This document shows, one piece after another, positions 47,585 to 57,324 of a stretch of 64,000 bases of DNA. The translations under genes were made by a program, and so were the position numbers. The stretch lies in NCBI RefSeq assembly GCF_003473485.1, contig NC_053047.1:2681001-2745000 (forward strand), written 5' to 3'. The notes below the pieces were generated by a model. It was given only the letters and a program-made list of their open reading frames with translations, made no database searches and was not told the origin of the DNA. The stretch comes from Medicago truncatula (Eukaryota > Streptophyta > Magnoliopsida > Fabales > Fabaceae). The stretch's first letter is position 1; each line of letters begins with the position of its first letter.

Positions 47585-48260
47585 TCAAAGGTAGATGGAT
47601 CGGATCTCCACCACATAACATGGAAAACGGATATTTGTATTAGCAATAAGGATGAGAACATGTAAGGAATCAAAGTAGCAAACAACATTCTTAAAATTTT
47701 GTCTCGTGGCTAGCTTTAAACGATGATGAATTGCAGATAGTTCAACATGAGTATTGTTAGAATCATCGAGATAACCGCTAAACTCGTTAATCCAAAGACA
47801 TTCCCTTGTCTGAAAAATGCCACAAAAATCAGTTATGCCAACACCACTTAGATAACTTCCATCAACATCCAACGCATTACAATCGATGCGACAAGGATGC
47901 CACACGAGAAATCTTGGGATTGAAAGGGTCCATTAGCAGCTTGAAAGCACTGATTCAACAAAGAGACAAGTTTGAAAGTTTCGGAAATCACCATGGTATC
48001 GAGGAGGGGCTCTTTCCCGACAAACATGGCATTACGCGTCTACCAATTCCACCAAAGACCAACTAAGAAGAGGGAAACATTTGGACCAACACCGTTAGAC
48101 TTGATCCAAACAACAACACCTACCATGGATATAAAATAATAATAGTAAAACTGAGTAAATGGCAAAGTTTAAAGGCATAAGAACAATCCCTCAAAGAGTG
48201 TAAGATTGTTTCCTAATGCTGCAAACAACGATCACATTAGTTATCGTGAGCCATTCTTCT
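47585..48260 (-). pseudogene. LINE ORF2 remnant: zf-RVT plus RNase H (RVT_3) region
   Basis: The minus frame 47,905-47,585 reads CRIDCNALDVDGSYLSG, GITDFCGIFQT, NNTHVELSAIHHRLKLA and VVCYFDSLHVLILI, the order of the RNase H fold in plant non-LTR retrotransposons (DGS..., E in the AEL position, DS before the last helix). Upstream on the same strand (48,260-47,910) are pieces such as LHSLRDCSYA (zf-RVT) and a W/R-rich bridge, with frame changes and stops. It is a dead 3' end of a LINE-type element and not a host RNase H gene. Confidence 0.7.
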
Positions 48261-48889
48261 ATGATGGGGCATAGAAATAATGGGGATATAATGCTTGCAT
48301 ATAAGAGTGAGAATAGGCTAAGTCGAGTTAGACTTTACAAGACCTAAGTTTGGTCTGTCAAAAAATTTAAAGTCTAGTATGTGGTTTGTCATATGCCTAA
48401 TATTTAAGCTTGAGTCTGACCTTTTGAAAACTTGATATAACATGCTAATTTGTTTAATAGCCTATTTGACTATTTCATATGAATATCTTTAAATAAGTAA
48501 TGTGATCTAATTTTAAATATACTAGCAAGCTAATAAACTAAAGAGATTAAACCCCCTTTTGATATTTAACATGTATTTTTTAGAGAATTTGACTTTATAT
48601 TATATAAGATTTCTATTTTAGTTTATAATAATATATTCAAATATGCGAAAAATTGGTATATAATAATAAGCTTAAATTGCTGAAAAGATTAAAAAAAATT
48701 AATTTAATTCAAAGTATAAAATATAATGTAATAATATTGGTAACAAATAATATTATTCATATTTACTTAAGTAAGCTGGACTGATTGGCTTAATATACTC
48801 TTTTTTTATATTTTTGGCTTGACCTTCTTACTTAAACATGCTTCTATAAAAGTCAAATCATTCTCTATTTAAGAAAAAATTGTGGTCTT
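48261..48889. other. Intergenic, AT-rich
   Basis: No gene or clear repeat seen. Confidence 0.5.
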
Positions 48890-50205
48890 GCATCCCGCTT
48901 TAAGCAGTGCATTTTCAGCATTGTTTTGCACACTTGGGATGCATATCAGCATGCTCGGGGCGCGCAACACCTTCTTCCAATATGTTTTTTTTGCAAGGTT
49001 CTTCATTTTTTCGAATGCTTTCTTTCTTTAATCTTGTTTTGGGAGTTGGAATAGAATTTTTCTATTTTGTAATGTATTCAGAGGCCACTTGAATCTCCAT
49101 CCATTGTTCCTGCCAATTTTTCGAGAGGTGCTTTGCTTTACTGAGTTACATGATTTTGCAGTGAATTACATCAAAAACACATAAAAATCACTTGAGATTA
49201 GACCAGTCCTCCATCCCTCATTTGACATTTGATGATAATATTCACGATAGATGAGTACGGGGAGCTGCTCAAACAAGTATGTATTTTCGCTCAGCAACAA
49301 ATAGTTGGCTTTGGCTTTGCCGTATAATGCGATCCCAAGTAACAAACTTCAACATCACTGCAACTTGATAACTTCTCCCATTTACCAAAGATGCGGAACC
49401 TATGATGATGACGTGCTTCACTTCCTTAGGGATTGTGCTCCATGTAATGTGACTAATTCATATTTATTCAACTTCGTAACCTTGAAAACATGGTTAAAAA
49501 CTATGTCTAAAGGACATGTTGGTAACATGTTTGCAATAACTATTTGGTGGATATGACAATTTACAAATAACCATACTCTTGGCGATAAGTAATAGAAAAC
49601 CCGAAAATGTCTTTCATTTTATAGACATCATGCGTACCGACCTAACTTATGTTAATATTCACTCTTCTGAGCACCACATTAATCGTCACATTGTTAGGGG
49701 ACCCCCCACCTCAAGATGGATGTGTTAAGTTGAATATTGACGGAAGTTGGGGTACTTCCGATGACATCGGTTTATGACGGTTTACTTCGTGACAAAGGAG
49801 ATTGGATAACAGGCTTCTAATGAGGGGATGGAAATGCGATTTTTGCTGAGCTATCTGGTGTTTACCATGGTTTGATGTTTGTAATGAATAACTCTAATCA
49901 ATAGGTTATTTGCGAGAGAAATTCTTTGGAAGTCCTCCATCTTCTTCAACATCTAGAGCACTCACATATGCATGTTTACGCTTCTTGGTGAAGATTTTTG
50001 GTTTAAAGGAGTATATTGCTAACATTTCTTTCCATCATGTTCTTAGAGAGGACAACTGTTGTGCAATTTTTTTGGCCAATATCGGACGCTCTCAAGGTTA
50101 GCTGTGACTTTTTGCTAGACTCCCTTCATCAGAGTTTGAGATAGCGTTGAGGTTCGAACCCTGAAGTAAACCCTATTTGTAGTTTTTTTTTTTTTTTTGC
50201 TTTGT
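48890..50205 (+). pseudogene. Second LINE ORF2 remnant, opposite strand
   Basis: At 49,290-49,450, CPRCGTYDDDVLHFLRDC-like text (seen as YQRCGTYDDDVLHFLRDCAP) is a zf-RVT zinc knuckle. At about 49,720-49,790, CVKLNIDGSWGTSDDIG is the first strand of RNase H, and 49,910-50,100 includes LVKIFGLKEYIANISFHHVLREDN, its last part (HVxREDNxxA). The pieces lie in several frames. A-rich tracts near 50,210-50,226 may be the old poly(A) tail. It faces the 47.6-kb remnant tail to tail and is a separate insertion. Confidence 0.7.
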
Positions 50206-50484
50206 CATTTTAAAAAAAAAAAAAAATCGAACACAACTGGTGGTGCCAAAATTGCTGGAATAAACAGTTTTCAATGGTTACTCGAGTTTGAATTCAAGAT
50301 ATCTTCTTTGTGCATGTAAATTTCAAATGGTACTTAGAATTTCATCAACTAAAAAAACATCGAGTTTTAATCGTAAATCATTCATAACATTGAAATCATT
50401 ATAAATGTTTGAATTTTATGATAATCAGTTCCAAAGCCAAACACACGAAAGTTAGCCTTTGTAAGCTATAATTTATATACCCAA

Positions 50485-50680
50485 TATTGTTTAAATGTTA
50501 TGACACGAGTCTCTTATAGTTTAACCAATGTCTTAGGTTCGAATCATGCATCACACATGCAACAACGTAAAAAATCTTACAGAGAGTTTACCTCCCAATT
50601 GAATCCTATAAGATTCGGGGGATTAGTCTCAACTGCTGCGCGGGAAGATACTGGTTTACACAAAAAAAATATAGTTTATA
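50485..50680 (+). mobile_element. SINE-like sequence
   Basis: ACGAGTCTCTTATAGTTTAACC could be an A-box side and GTCTTAGGTTCGAATCATG a B box. It is followed by GAGTTTACCTCCCAATTG and ATTCGGGGGATTAGTCTCAAC, a body seen in other plant SINEs. Moderate support. Confidence 0.5.
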
Positions 50681-50870
50681 TATTTTTGATTTAATAAACA
50701 ATCAAGAATTTAATTCTCAAAACATAAATTAATTTAAAATACGAAATACAGTTTTACAAAAACAACATTCAATTATTTTATTTTATAAAAAGAAGTACCT
50801 TATAAGAGTGTATTAGGAGAAGATGGTGCTAATAGCAATTTCCAATGAGACATAGAAAAGAAGGTTCGAA

Positions 50871-50930
50871 GGCCCAATTTCTTATCACCCAAGTCCATTA
50901 GGGTTTCATCAATCTCTCATTATAAATTCA
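50871..50930 (+). promoter_or_regulatory. snoRNA-cluster promoter: site II, telo-box, TATA
   Basis: GGCCCA at 50,871-50,876 is a site II element on the opposite strand, AGGGTTT at 50,900-50,906 is a telo-box, and TATAAAT at 50,921-50,927 is a TATA box, followed by a CT-rich leader. This trio is the known signature of plant snoRNA and ribosomal-protein promoters and fits a polycistronic RNA polymerase II transcript starting about 50,950. Confidence 0.8.
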
Positions 50931-51090
50931 CACACCAACCTTTCTCTCCTTCATCGTATCTCTCAGCCTCTCACTTCTTTTCTCAATTCTCTCCTCAGTT
51001 TCGTTTAATCTATTTGTAGTTTTTTCTCTCTTTGAAATTGTTATTTCTTTGTAATCTTAGATTTTATTTTCCTTGAATATTTGTAATGTT

Positions 51091-51176
51091 GAATGAATCA
51101 TGTGATGAGAAAAAACTGCAACAATATGATGGATTCGTTCCATGATTCTTAGTATTTAAGTCTCTGATGATCATTC
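51091..51176 (+). ncRNA. Box C/D snoRNA 1, 18S guide candidate
   Basis: Terminal stem GAATGA (51,091-51,096) pairs with TCATTC (51,171-51,176). Box C is GTGATGA at 51,102-51,108 and box D is CTGA at 51,164-51,167. AACTGCAACAA at 51,114-51,124 is complementary to the 18S rRNA segment TTGTTGCAGTT. With ATGA (51,126-51,129) as a degenerate D' box, the fifth-base rule selects a U in that segment, which by my count is the Arabidopsis 18S U615 site. The D' box is weak and overlaps the next likely C', so the target is less certain than the fold. The stretch before box D matches no rRNA I can recall. A second copy lies at 56,571-56,661. Confidence 0.78.
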
Positions 51177-51249
51177 ACTATTTTTCTTTCGATATGGTTC
51201 ATGATTTATTTTTCTTTTTTCATAGATTTTTCGTTTAATTTGAAAATAA

Positions 51250-51326
51250 AGAGATATGATGATGTTTACATTGGTCCGTGTTTCTGATTTACTGTGACCG
51301 ACAACCTTTTCCAATTTCTGATCTCT
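51250..51326 (+). ncRNA. U18: U18 snoRNA (box C/D)
   Basis: Box C ATGATGA is at 51,256-51,262 and box D CTGA at 51,318-51,321, with AGAGA/TCTCT as terminal stem (51,250-51,254 with 51,322-51,326). The guide CATTGGTCCGTGTTT (51,269-51,283) lies directly before the D' box CTGA (51,284-51,287). It is identical to the guide of human and yeast-type U18 as I remember it and complementary to 25S AAACACGGACCAATG (the last bases diverge from rRNA). The fifth base before D' selects A649 in yeast numbering. The role is 2'-O-methylation of 25S rRNA by fibrillarin in the nucleolus. This is the only copy in the window; the duplicated cluster lacks it. Confidence 0.93.
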
Positions 51327-51398
51327 GTTTCAAACAATTTTTCATATTTTTTTGTTTATGTTTGAGATTATGTGTTTCTGAAATTATATGTATAATTG

Positions 51399-51479
51399 GC
51401 TCTGTGATATTCTGCCTTTGTTGCAGTATACGCTATTCTGATTCAAATTATGAGCAGATATTTTATTACTATTGAGAGC
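51399..51479 (+). ncRNA. Box C/D snoRNA 3, 18S guide, degenerate outer boxes
   Basis: A stem GCTC/GAGC (51,399-51,402 with 51,476-51,479) closes a small RNA with C-like GTGATAT (51,404-51,410) and D-like TTGA (51,472-51,475). Inside, D' is a good CTGA at 51,438-51,441, preceded by TATACGCTATT, complementary to 18S AATAGCGTATA (11 bp). The fifth-base rule selects the G of AATAG, which by my count is the Arabidopsis G599 site. C' may be ATGAGCA at 51,450-51,456. The outer boxes are imperfect, so the exact ends are uncertain, but the guide is preserved in the second copy (56,795-56,805), which argues for function. Confidence 0.65.
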
Positions 51480-51515
51480 TTAAACATTTCATTTGATTTT
51501 TAATTATGAGTTTGT

Positions 51516-51606
51516 ATTGCTGTGATGAATTAAGAAAAATTTCACATGTCAGACTTCAGAGATTTTTATAATCAATGAGAATGACAATTCTTAATTTCTG
51601 AGCTGG
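51516..51606 (+). ncRNA. snoR58Y: snR58/snoR58Y-type snoRNA (box C/D)
   Basis: Box C is GTGATGA at 51,522-51,528 and box D CTGA at 51,598-51,601, with GCT/AGC at the ends. ACATGTCAGACT (51,544-51,555) stands before a D' box CAGA (51,557-51,560) and is complementary to 25S AGTCTGACATGT. The fifth base selects the C of GAGTC, 14 nucleotides from the U18 target A649, that is C663 in yeast numbering, the known snR58 site. C' may be ATGAGAA near 51,575. The two 25S guides in one transcript therefore serve neighbouring sites. Confidence 0.85.
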
Positions 51607-53821
51607 ATTTTTTAATAAACTTTAAAACGAAGCTTAGGCGTAAGATCAAGTGAAATAATTGATGTGTGCGTTTAAACATTTGACTCGCATACATTAATAA
51701 TTTCTCGTGTTTTGTTCGTCTGGGCTTCATTTTGGAGTTTTGGTCACTGTAATGTTTAATAGTTTATTTTATGTATGTTGTATTGACGGGAGATTTCCGA
51801 TAAATCTCAGTACTTATTTGGGAGCAAATTGAAAAGTGTTTGTATATTTCTCAAGTAACCGTCATATATTAATGGTTCTGGTGTTGATGGTGCCACCTTA
51901 ACTGGTGGCATCTCCGCTGGAGTTGTCTCATATTCCATTGCCTTGGATAGCGGCGTTGCTGCTTTTACCATTTGGGTCGGCCATGAGACATACATTTTCC
52001 TTTTATCCGACTTTTAATTTATTTTATTGTTAATGATAGCAAGTTAGGAGAAGAGGGATTGAGACTCATTTAAATTTATATTGAGAGAGGGATAAAGATC
52101 CTTGAGGGTACTTGGGTTGTATTACTCTTGTCGAATTCATCGTTTTGGTCCATTGTGTAGCTGAATTTACATTGCAAGGATAGTAAATTTCTATTATTTA
52201 TGCAGTTGAATTTATCTATTTTCTGTTGCAGTTTTTACCATGGTATGAAGATAATGGAATTAGACCCTATGAAGGGAACAAGTGATTTAAATAGTCTCAT
52301 TTGTTGTAGTAATTGTGTTGTAAATATTAATTGTAATTTATTTAAGTCAGAAATGTGGAAAATTATAAATTTGAAAATTCATTTTAGCATTGTTATTAAT
52401 ATAAGTCATCCATATTTATTCTAGGTTTTCTTTTACTTACCGATGTTATTTTCATAGTACACAATAAATTAAAGACTTTTAATTTTTTAATTTTTTACAA
52501 GAGGTTCAATACCAATTAGCGAATCACTTTGTGTTGGTAGTGATGTTTATTTAGATAGAACTGCTGTGACTTATGATAACCTAAATTTCAATATCAAAAT
52601 AACAATTGAAAACGTGAGTCTCATAAGAAAAATACTACAAAACTGACCCTTAAATTTTGCAATTCTATCTGTTTTGACCCCCAAAACCAATTTTTAGTAA
52701 AAAAGTAATAACATGTGGCACCTAATTTAAGATGCCATGTCTGCGTAGACCGAATTAAAATTGACATTGGGGGTCAAAACTACCAAAGATGCAAAATTTG
52801 GGGATGGTTTTGTAGCATAAGGTTCCATCCCCAAAAACTGTCAAAGATACAACATATTTCTTGTTAAAATAACAAATCTGAATTTAGATTTCAAGCATAA
52901 ACAAATTCGAAGATGATTAGTGTTCAATATAAAAATTTAATGGTATTGTTATGTTAAGAAAATAGGTTTGCCATCCACAATCTTCTTTTGAGGTAATTCA
53001 ACTTGTGAAGATTATAAGTAGAAAATCACGAACATGGAGATAGTTTCATTAATCTGAAAAGAAGTGAGTTTCATTAACTTAATGAAAAAATAGAAATAAA
53101 TGAAGCAATTTTAGAAAGTAAACGATGATGAACAACATATCATAATTATGATAGGAAGAGAGCGATTGAAAATGTGAAAGAAATATCGATTGTCCTTTAG
53201 GATTCGAAATGGTTACGTGGCATTGTCAAGTTGAGGCATTTTCTTCTTTGCTATCCTATAATGCCTCCCATACTGGTTAACAATAGGGTAGTGTTAGGTC
53301 TTCATCAATTTCATGCCTTCCTTTAATATCCTTTTTTTGGTTACATTCCTTTAATATCCCTTGGCACAACTACTCCAATTTGAATACAGAATACCTTATG
53401 TGATGCACAAACCTTGACTTTAAATTAAGATCAATTCAAAAGTGCAAAATCAATTATATCAAATCAATTTTATTTCTTCAAAATCAAATTTGATTGCTTG
53501 ATCAAAGGTTGAACCAAACACAAACTAAATCCTTCAATTCAACAAACTTAGCTACAACTGATGCGTCAAATCAACCTATATTTCTTCTTTTTGTGTTTCG
53601 TTATTATTCCTTTTCGTCTTCATTTTTTCCTCCCACACATAACACATACGTTATAATAGAAATAACATTTATACTAAAAGTACAATAAAATGTGAAAACC
53701 AAGACAGAGAATATTAAATTATAATTTTCCAATTTCCTATTATTATATTATTAAAAACATAATATATCTTTTTCAAATTCACATATATTATTGAAAAAGT
53801 AACAAAAAAAGCCTTATAATT
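51607..53821. other. Spacer between snoRNA cluster and peptide gene
   Basis: A minus frame at 51,807-51,995 (62 residues, MYVSWPTQMVKAATPLSKAM then Pro/Ala/Glu-rich) lies in a less AT-rich patch; I recognise no family and no matching copy exists downstream, so it is not called a gene. About 52,625-52,855 is a MITE-like sequence with inverted words (TTTTGACCCCCAAAA; TTGGGGGTCAAAA; GCAAAATTTGGGGATGG). About 52,850-53,300 is the spacer repeat matched at 55,180-55,900. Confidence 0.5.
52625..52855. mobile_element. MITE-like inverted repeat
   Basis: ACTACAAAACTGACCC...AAATTTTGCA on the left mirrors TGCAAAATTTGGGG...GGTTTTGTAGCAT on the right, and ACCCCCAAAACC mirrors TTGGGGGTCAAAA. It is absent from the duplicate unit, so it inserted after the duplication or was lost there. 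Confidence 0.6.
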
Positions 53822-54016
53822 TTATGGATTTGTAACCTTCCTAGGAGGAGGAGAGGGGCAACATGGGCTTGCCCTATAGCATGGCAGATATGGCATGCAA
53901 ACCTTTTTCTCATCCCATTGAACAATTTCATTCCCTTGAACTCCTCCAACAAGTGTGCTCACAAAAGCAAAAAGTATTACAACAAACTTCAACACCACCT
54001 TCAAAGAAGAATCCAT
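53822..54016 (-). CDS. Small secreted cysteine-rich peptide, unknown family
   Basis: A 64-residue frame. Residues 1-28 form a clear signal peptide (basic K6/K10, hydrophobic VVILFAFVSTLVGG, small residues before the likely cut after VQG). The mature part NEIVQWDEKKVCMPYLPCYR... has four Cys (C40, C46, C52, C53) and a Pro-rich tail PSPPPRK. A TATA box (complement of TTATTTATA) sits about 80 bp upstream at 54,094-54,102, well placed for a minus-strand transcript. A duplicated, interrupted copy at 57,234-58,277 conserves the signal peptide and the cysteine region. I know no named family with this pattern; a role in signalling or defence is only a guess. The single exon is inferred. Confidence 0.7.
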   Translation of the reverse strand: MDSSLKVVLKFVVILFAFVSTLVGGVQGNEIVQWDEKKVCMPYLPCYRASPCCPSPPPRKVTNP

Positions 54017-54722
54017 TTTAAAACTTAACTTTCTTGATAAATAAAACGAAATTTGTTATTAACTTGTAATGATGTGCAAGAGGGGTTGTGTACTTATTTA
54101 TACAAATTCGCAAAGTTGATAATCACGGAAATTTCTATTCAATATTAAAAAAAACATAAATTAAAGGGTGTGAATTAATAGAAAAAAAATATTTTTAATA
54201 ACCCCTTTTTATAGAAAAATATTTCATACGATATCGGTCAAGAAAAACTAGTGGTAATTTACTTCGCAATATGAAATTATTGTGATCAATGTCAAACTAT
54301 CAAAATTGCAAATAAATGATACGAATACATGATGATTAATAGAAAATTTAATTCATGTTGTAACCTTGTTTAGTCACAATTGACGGGTCAAATCAAAGAA
54401 TGATTATTATTTGCTCGATCGTAATTATGATTTAATTTACTATATTGTGGAAGCTGTGACTATTATTTGCAAAGAATGGTACATAAAGATAAAGAAAGAT
54501 AAATTTGCTTTATGTTTTTACTCTAAAAATGGAAAACATGCATTTGTACCCATGCATGAGAAAACAGTTTGTTAAGAATCCATGTGGTTGAGGTTATATC
54601 AAGATTGTTTGTTACACATATATGCTACGTTACGTTGCTTAATAGAGTAATTTGTGCTAATAGTAAATATCCAAAGTGTTAAGGTTACAAGACCAAGGCT
54701 TTTAAATTAAGAGATATTATAG

Positions 54723-54872
54723 TACTCCCTTCGGTCCTATTTATAAAAAAAAGTTAATTTTTTAGATTCATTCAATAATTGATGTACCTAGTCTAGAAAT
54801 AGTCCAAATACATCAACTATTCAATGAATGAAAAAAGTAAATTATTTCTTATATATAGGACCGGAGGGAGTA
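54723..54872. mobile_element. Stowaway-like MITE
   Basis: Terminal inverted repeats TACTCCCTTCGGTCCTAT and ATAGGACCGGAGGGAGTA, a TA at each end, 150 bp long, and no coding capacity. It lies at the join between duplication units A and B. Confidence 0.9.
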
Positions 54873-55169
54873 TTAAGCATTTTAGACGAGAGTTATTCTG
54901 TGATTAAGAAATAATATCACACTGTAATTGATTAGAGAAAGTCAAACCATAGCTCTAGGAAGCAATTATTAGGACAACAAATATGTTTCTATATATTGTA
55001 CCAATATACCTTGTGATGATTTACCCTAAAGTTACCGATCCTCAATCCAATAAGTTCGACGAGTGATGTTATTTGAACTTTAAAATTCACAATGCATTCT
55101 AACATATAAATAATATTATTGATATGATTTGTTAGAGGAAGAAACTAATTGAAAAAAATGGAACCTTAC

Positions 55170-56330
55170 GTTGTCAAAAAAACAACACATTTCTTGTCAA
55201 AATAACAATTCTGAATTTAGATTACAAGCATAAATAAATTCGAAGAGGATTAATGTTGAATATAAAATGTAATGGTATTGTTATGCAAAGAAAATAGTAT
55301 TGTTATCCATAACTACTCTGTGGGACTTCAACTTTTATGGGTTTTGTTTGGTCCAATACTTTGCTTTCACTAAGTTCATTAGAGTTGAATTATTTCTTCA
55401 TAGAGAATACGGATAATAGTCAATTTGCTTAACACAACAATATTTATATTCTTCTAGGCTACTAACTTATAAATTAAATAATACTCGGATTTTGAGGATT
55501 GAAATCTATTTTTATATTGACTCTTTTTATTCTCTTCATTTTTTGCTAGTTATTATTGTAAAAAAAAGGTTACTTCATTGCATAAAAACCAAAGAATGAA
55601 GATTATAAGCAGAAAATCACAAACATGGAGATAATTTCATTAATATGAGAAAAAGTGGGTTTCATTAATGAAAAATATAAATAAACGAAGTAATTTCAGA
55701 AAGTAAATGATGATGAATAACATATCACAATCATGATAAAAGGAGAGTGATTGAGAGTGTGAAAGAAAGATCGATAGTGTGTTATGATCCGATCGATATG
55801 GTTAGATGATGCCGTCAATTGATACATCGATCTAATATGGTCAGTGTTAGGTTTTCATCAATTTCACGCCTTTCTTGATAATACCCTTTGGCACCTACTC
55901 CAATTTGAACACCTTATTTGATGCACCTAAGTTGTTTTCTATGTTTCCTCTTCTAAACCAGGTTACTTGATCTTCAATGATTTCTTCAATGATTTCTATG
56001 TTTACGCATCCTAGCAAGTTGTAACTCAACTCTTGATGGATATTTTTGTGATAAACTCATGTAATTATGATTTGACTATGTTGTGGAAGCTTGTGACTAT
56101 GAGTTGTATTATTTGCAAAGAATAGGTCAATAGGACATAAAGAGAAACAAAGATAAAGTGGCTTTATGATTTTACTCTTTTTAAGCTGATCTTATTAGAG
56201 GGAAGGAAGAACAAACAAAATATTGATTTTATTTTTCAGAATGTACCCATGCATATGATAAAACCTTGTTCAGAATCCATGTGGTTGCAGTTATATCAAG
56301 AATCAAACTGTACCATTTGATTTGAGGAGG
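55170..56330 (+). repeat. Duplication unit B: spacer and peptide-upstream copy
   Basis: 55,180-55,300 matches 52,850-52,970 (TTTCTTGTCAAAATAACAA, AGATTACAAGCATAAA, AATTCGAAGA, GGTATTGTTATG). 56,060-56,300 matches 54,418-54,600 (TGTGGAAGCTTGTGACTATG, TACCCATGCATATG, CATGTGGTTGCAGTTATATC). The peptide gene is not found between them, so unit B is incomplete. Confidence 0.75.
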
Positions 56331-56570
56331 AAAACATTGATATGCTATGTTTCTTAATAGAGTAATTGTGTGAGACACTAACTTTATTCAATTAATAATA
56401 ATTAAAAGACAAGTACCTTATGAGAGGGTGTATTAATAGACGGTGGTGCTAATAGTAAATATCCAAAGACCAACTAGTCATTCACAACCTTGCCTATAAA
56501 TTGACACACCAAGCTTCTCTCAGCCTCTCACTTCTCAGTGTTCAATTTCTTTGAATCTATTTGTGTTATG

Positions 56571-56661
56571 GAATGGATCATTTGATGAGAAAAAAACTGC
56601 AACAATATGATGGATTTGTTCCATGATTCCTAGTATTTAATTAAGTCTCTGATGATCATTC
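56571..56661 (+). ncRNA. Second copy of snoRNA 1
   Basis: GAATGG/TCATTC stem, C-like TTGATGA (56,582-56,588; the first base departs from the RTGATGA consensus), guide AACTGCAACAA intact, box D CTGA at 56,649-56,652. Four extra bases (TTAA) lie before box D compared with copy 1. It may still make a snoRNA, but the upstream promoter is weaker. Confidence 0.6.
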
Positions 56662-56767
56662 TTTTTCTTTTCCTTTTCCAATTTCTGATCTATGTTTCAA
56701 ACAATTTTCATTTAATTTTTTTGTTAAGAGTTAATGAGTTATGTTTCTGAATTGAATCTAATATATG

Positions 56768-56815
56768 TGTGGTGATATTCAGCCATTGTAGCAGTATACG
56801 CTATTCTGAGAGCTA
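56768..56815 (+). pseudogene. Partial copy of snoRNA 3
   Basis: It keeps GTGATAT and the guide TATACGCTATT with CTGA (56,795-56,809), but the sequence between D' and the final stem has been removed, leaving CTGA joined directly to GAGCT. At ~45 nt it is too short for a normal box C/D snoRNA. Confidence 0.55.
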
Positions 56816-56867
56816 TATTATATTTAAATTTTTGTGTTGTTTGTTTAGAATTAGTAAAATAAATTTT

Positions 56868-56955
56868 TTCTACGATGATGAACTAAGAAGTAAATTTACA
56901 TGTCAGACTTGAGATTTTACAATCAAAGAGAAACAGTTCTTGTTCACCGAGCAGA
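56868..56955 (+). pseudogene. Decayed copy of the snR58-type snoRNA
   Basis: Box C ATGATGA (56,875-56,881) and the guide ACATGTCAGACTT (56,899-56,911) remain, but D' reads GAGA and box D reads CCGA, so it probably no longer forms a stable box C/D particle. Confidence 0.6.
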
Positions 56956-57324
56956 TTTTTTTTTTTACACATTTTAATTATTTTTTCAACAAAACTTTCT
57001 TTATATCAAAACTCGCATGTGGGAGACTGAAAATAGATGTGTGTAATTTAAAAGTTTGAATTACATACACCGAATTTTAGTCTGTTATATGCGGTTTTAT
57101 TATAGAGAATTTTTTTAACTTTTATTATTTCAAAGTTTTTTTTTACAAGGACGAAAATCAAAACTGATCTAAATTATAGGGACGAAAATCATATTTAAGT
57201 TTATTTTTTTTTATTTACAATTGTACTTATATTTTAAGGATTTGTAACCTTCTTACCTCTTAGAAGAAGGGGGGCAACATGGGCTTGTTCTATAACATGG
57301 CAAATATGGCAAGCAAACTTTTTT

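Larger units (their letters stand above)
50790..54650 (+). repeat. Tandem duplication unit A (snoRNA cluster + spacer + peptide gene)
   Basis: This unit is repeated downstream in two incomplete parts. The start AAGAAGTACCTTATAAGAG (50,791) matches AGACAAGTACCTTATGAGAG (56,407). The snoRNA cluster matches 56,500-56,955; 52,850-53,300 matches 55,180-55,900; 53,822-54,160 matches 57,234-58,410 (interrupted); 54,418-54,600 matches 56,060-56,300. Unit A is the best preserved. Confidence 0.8.
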
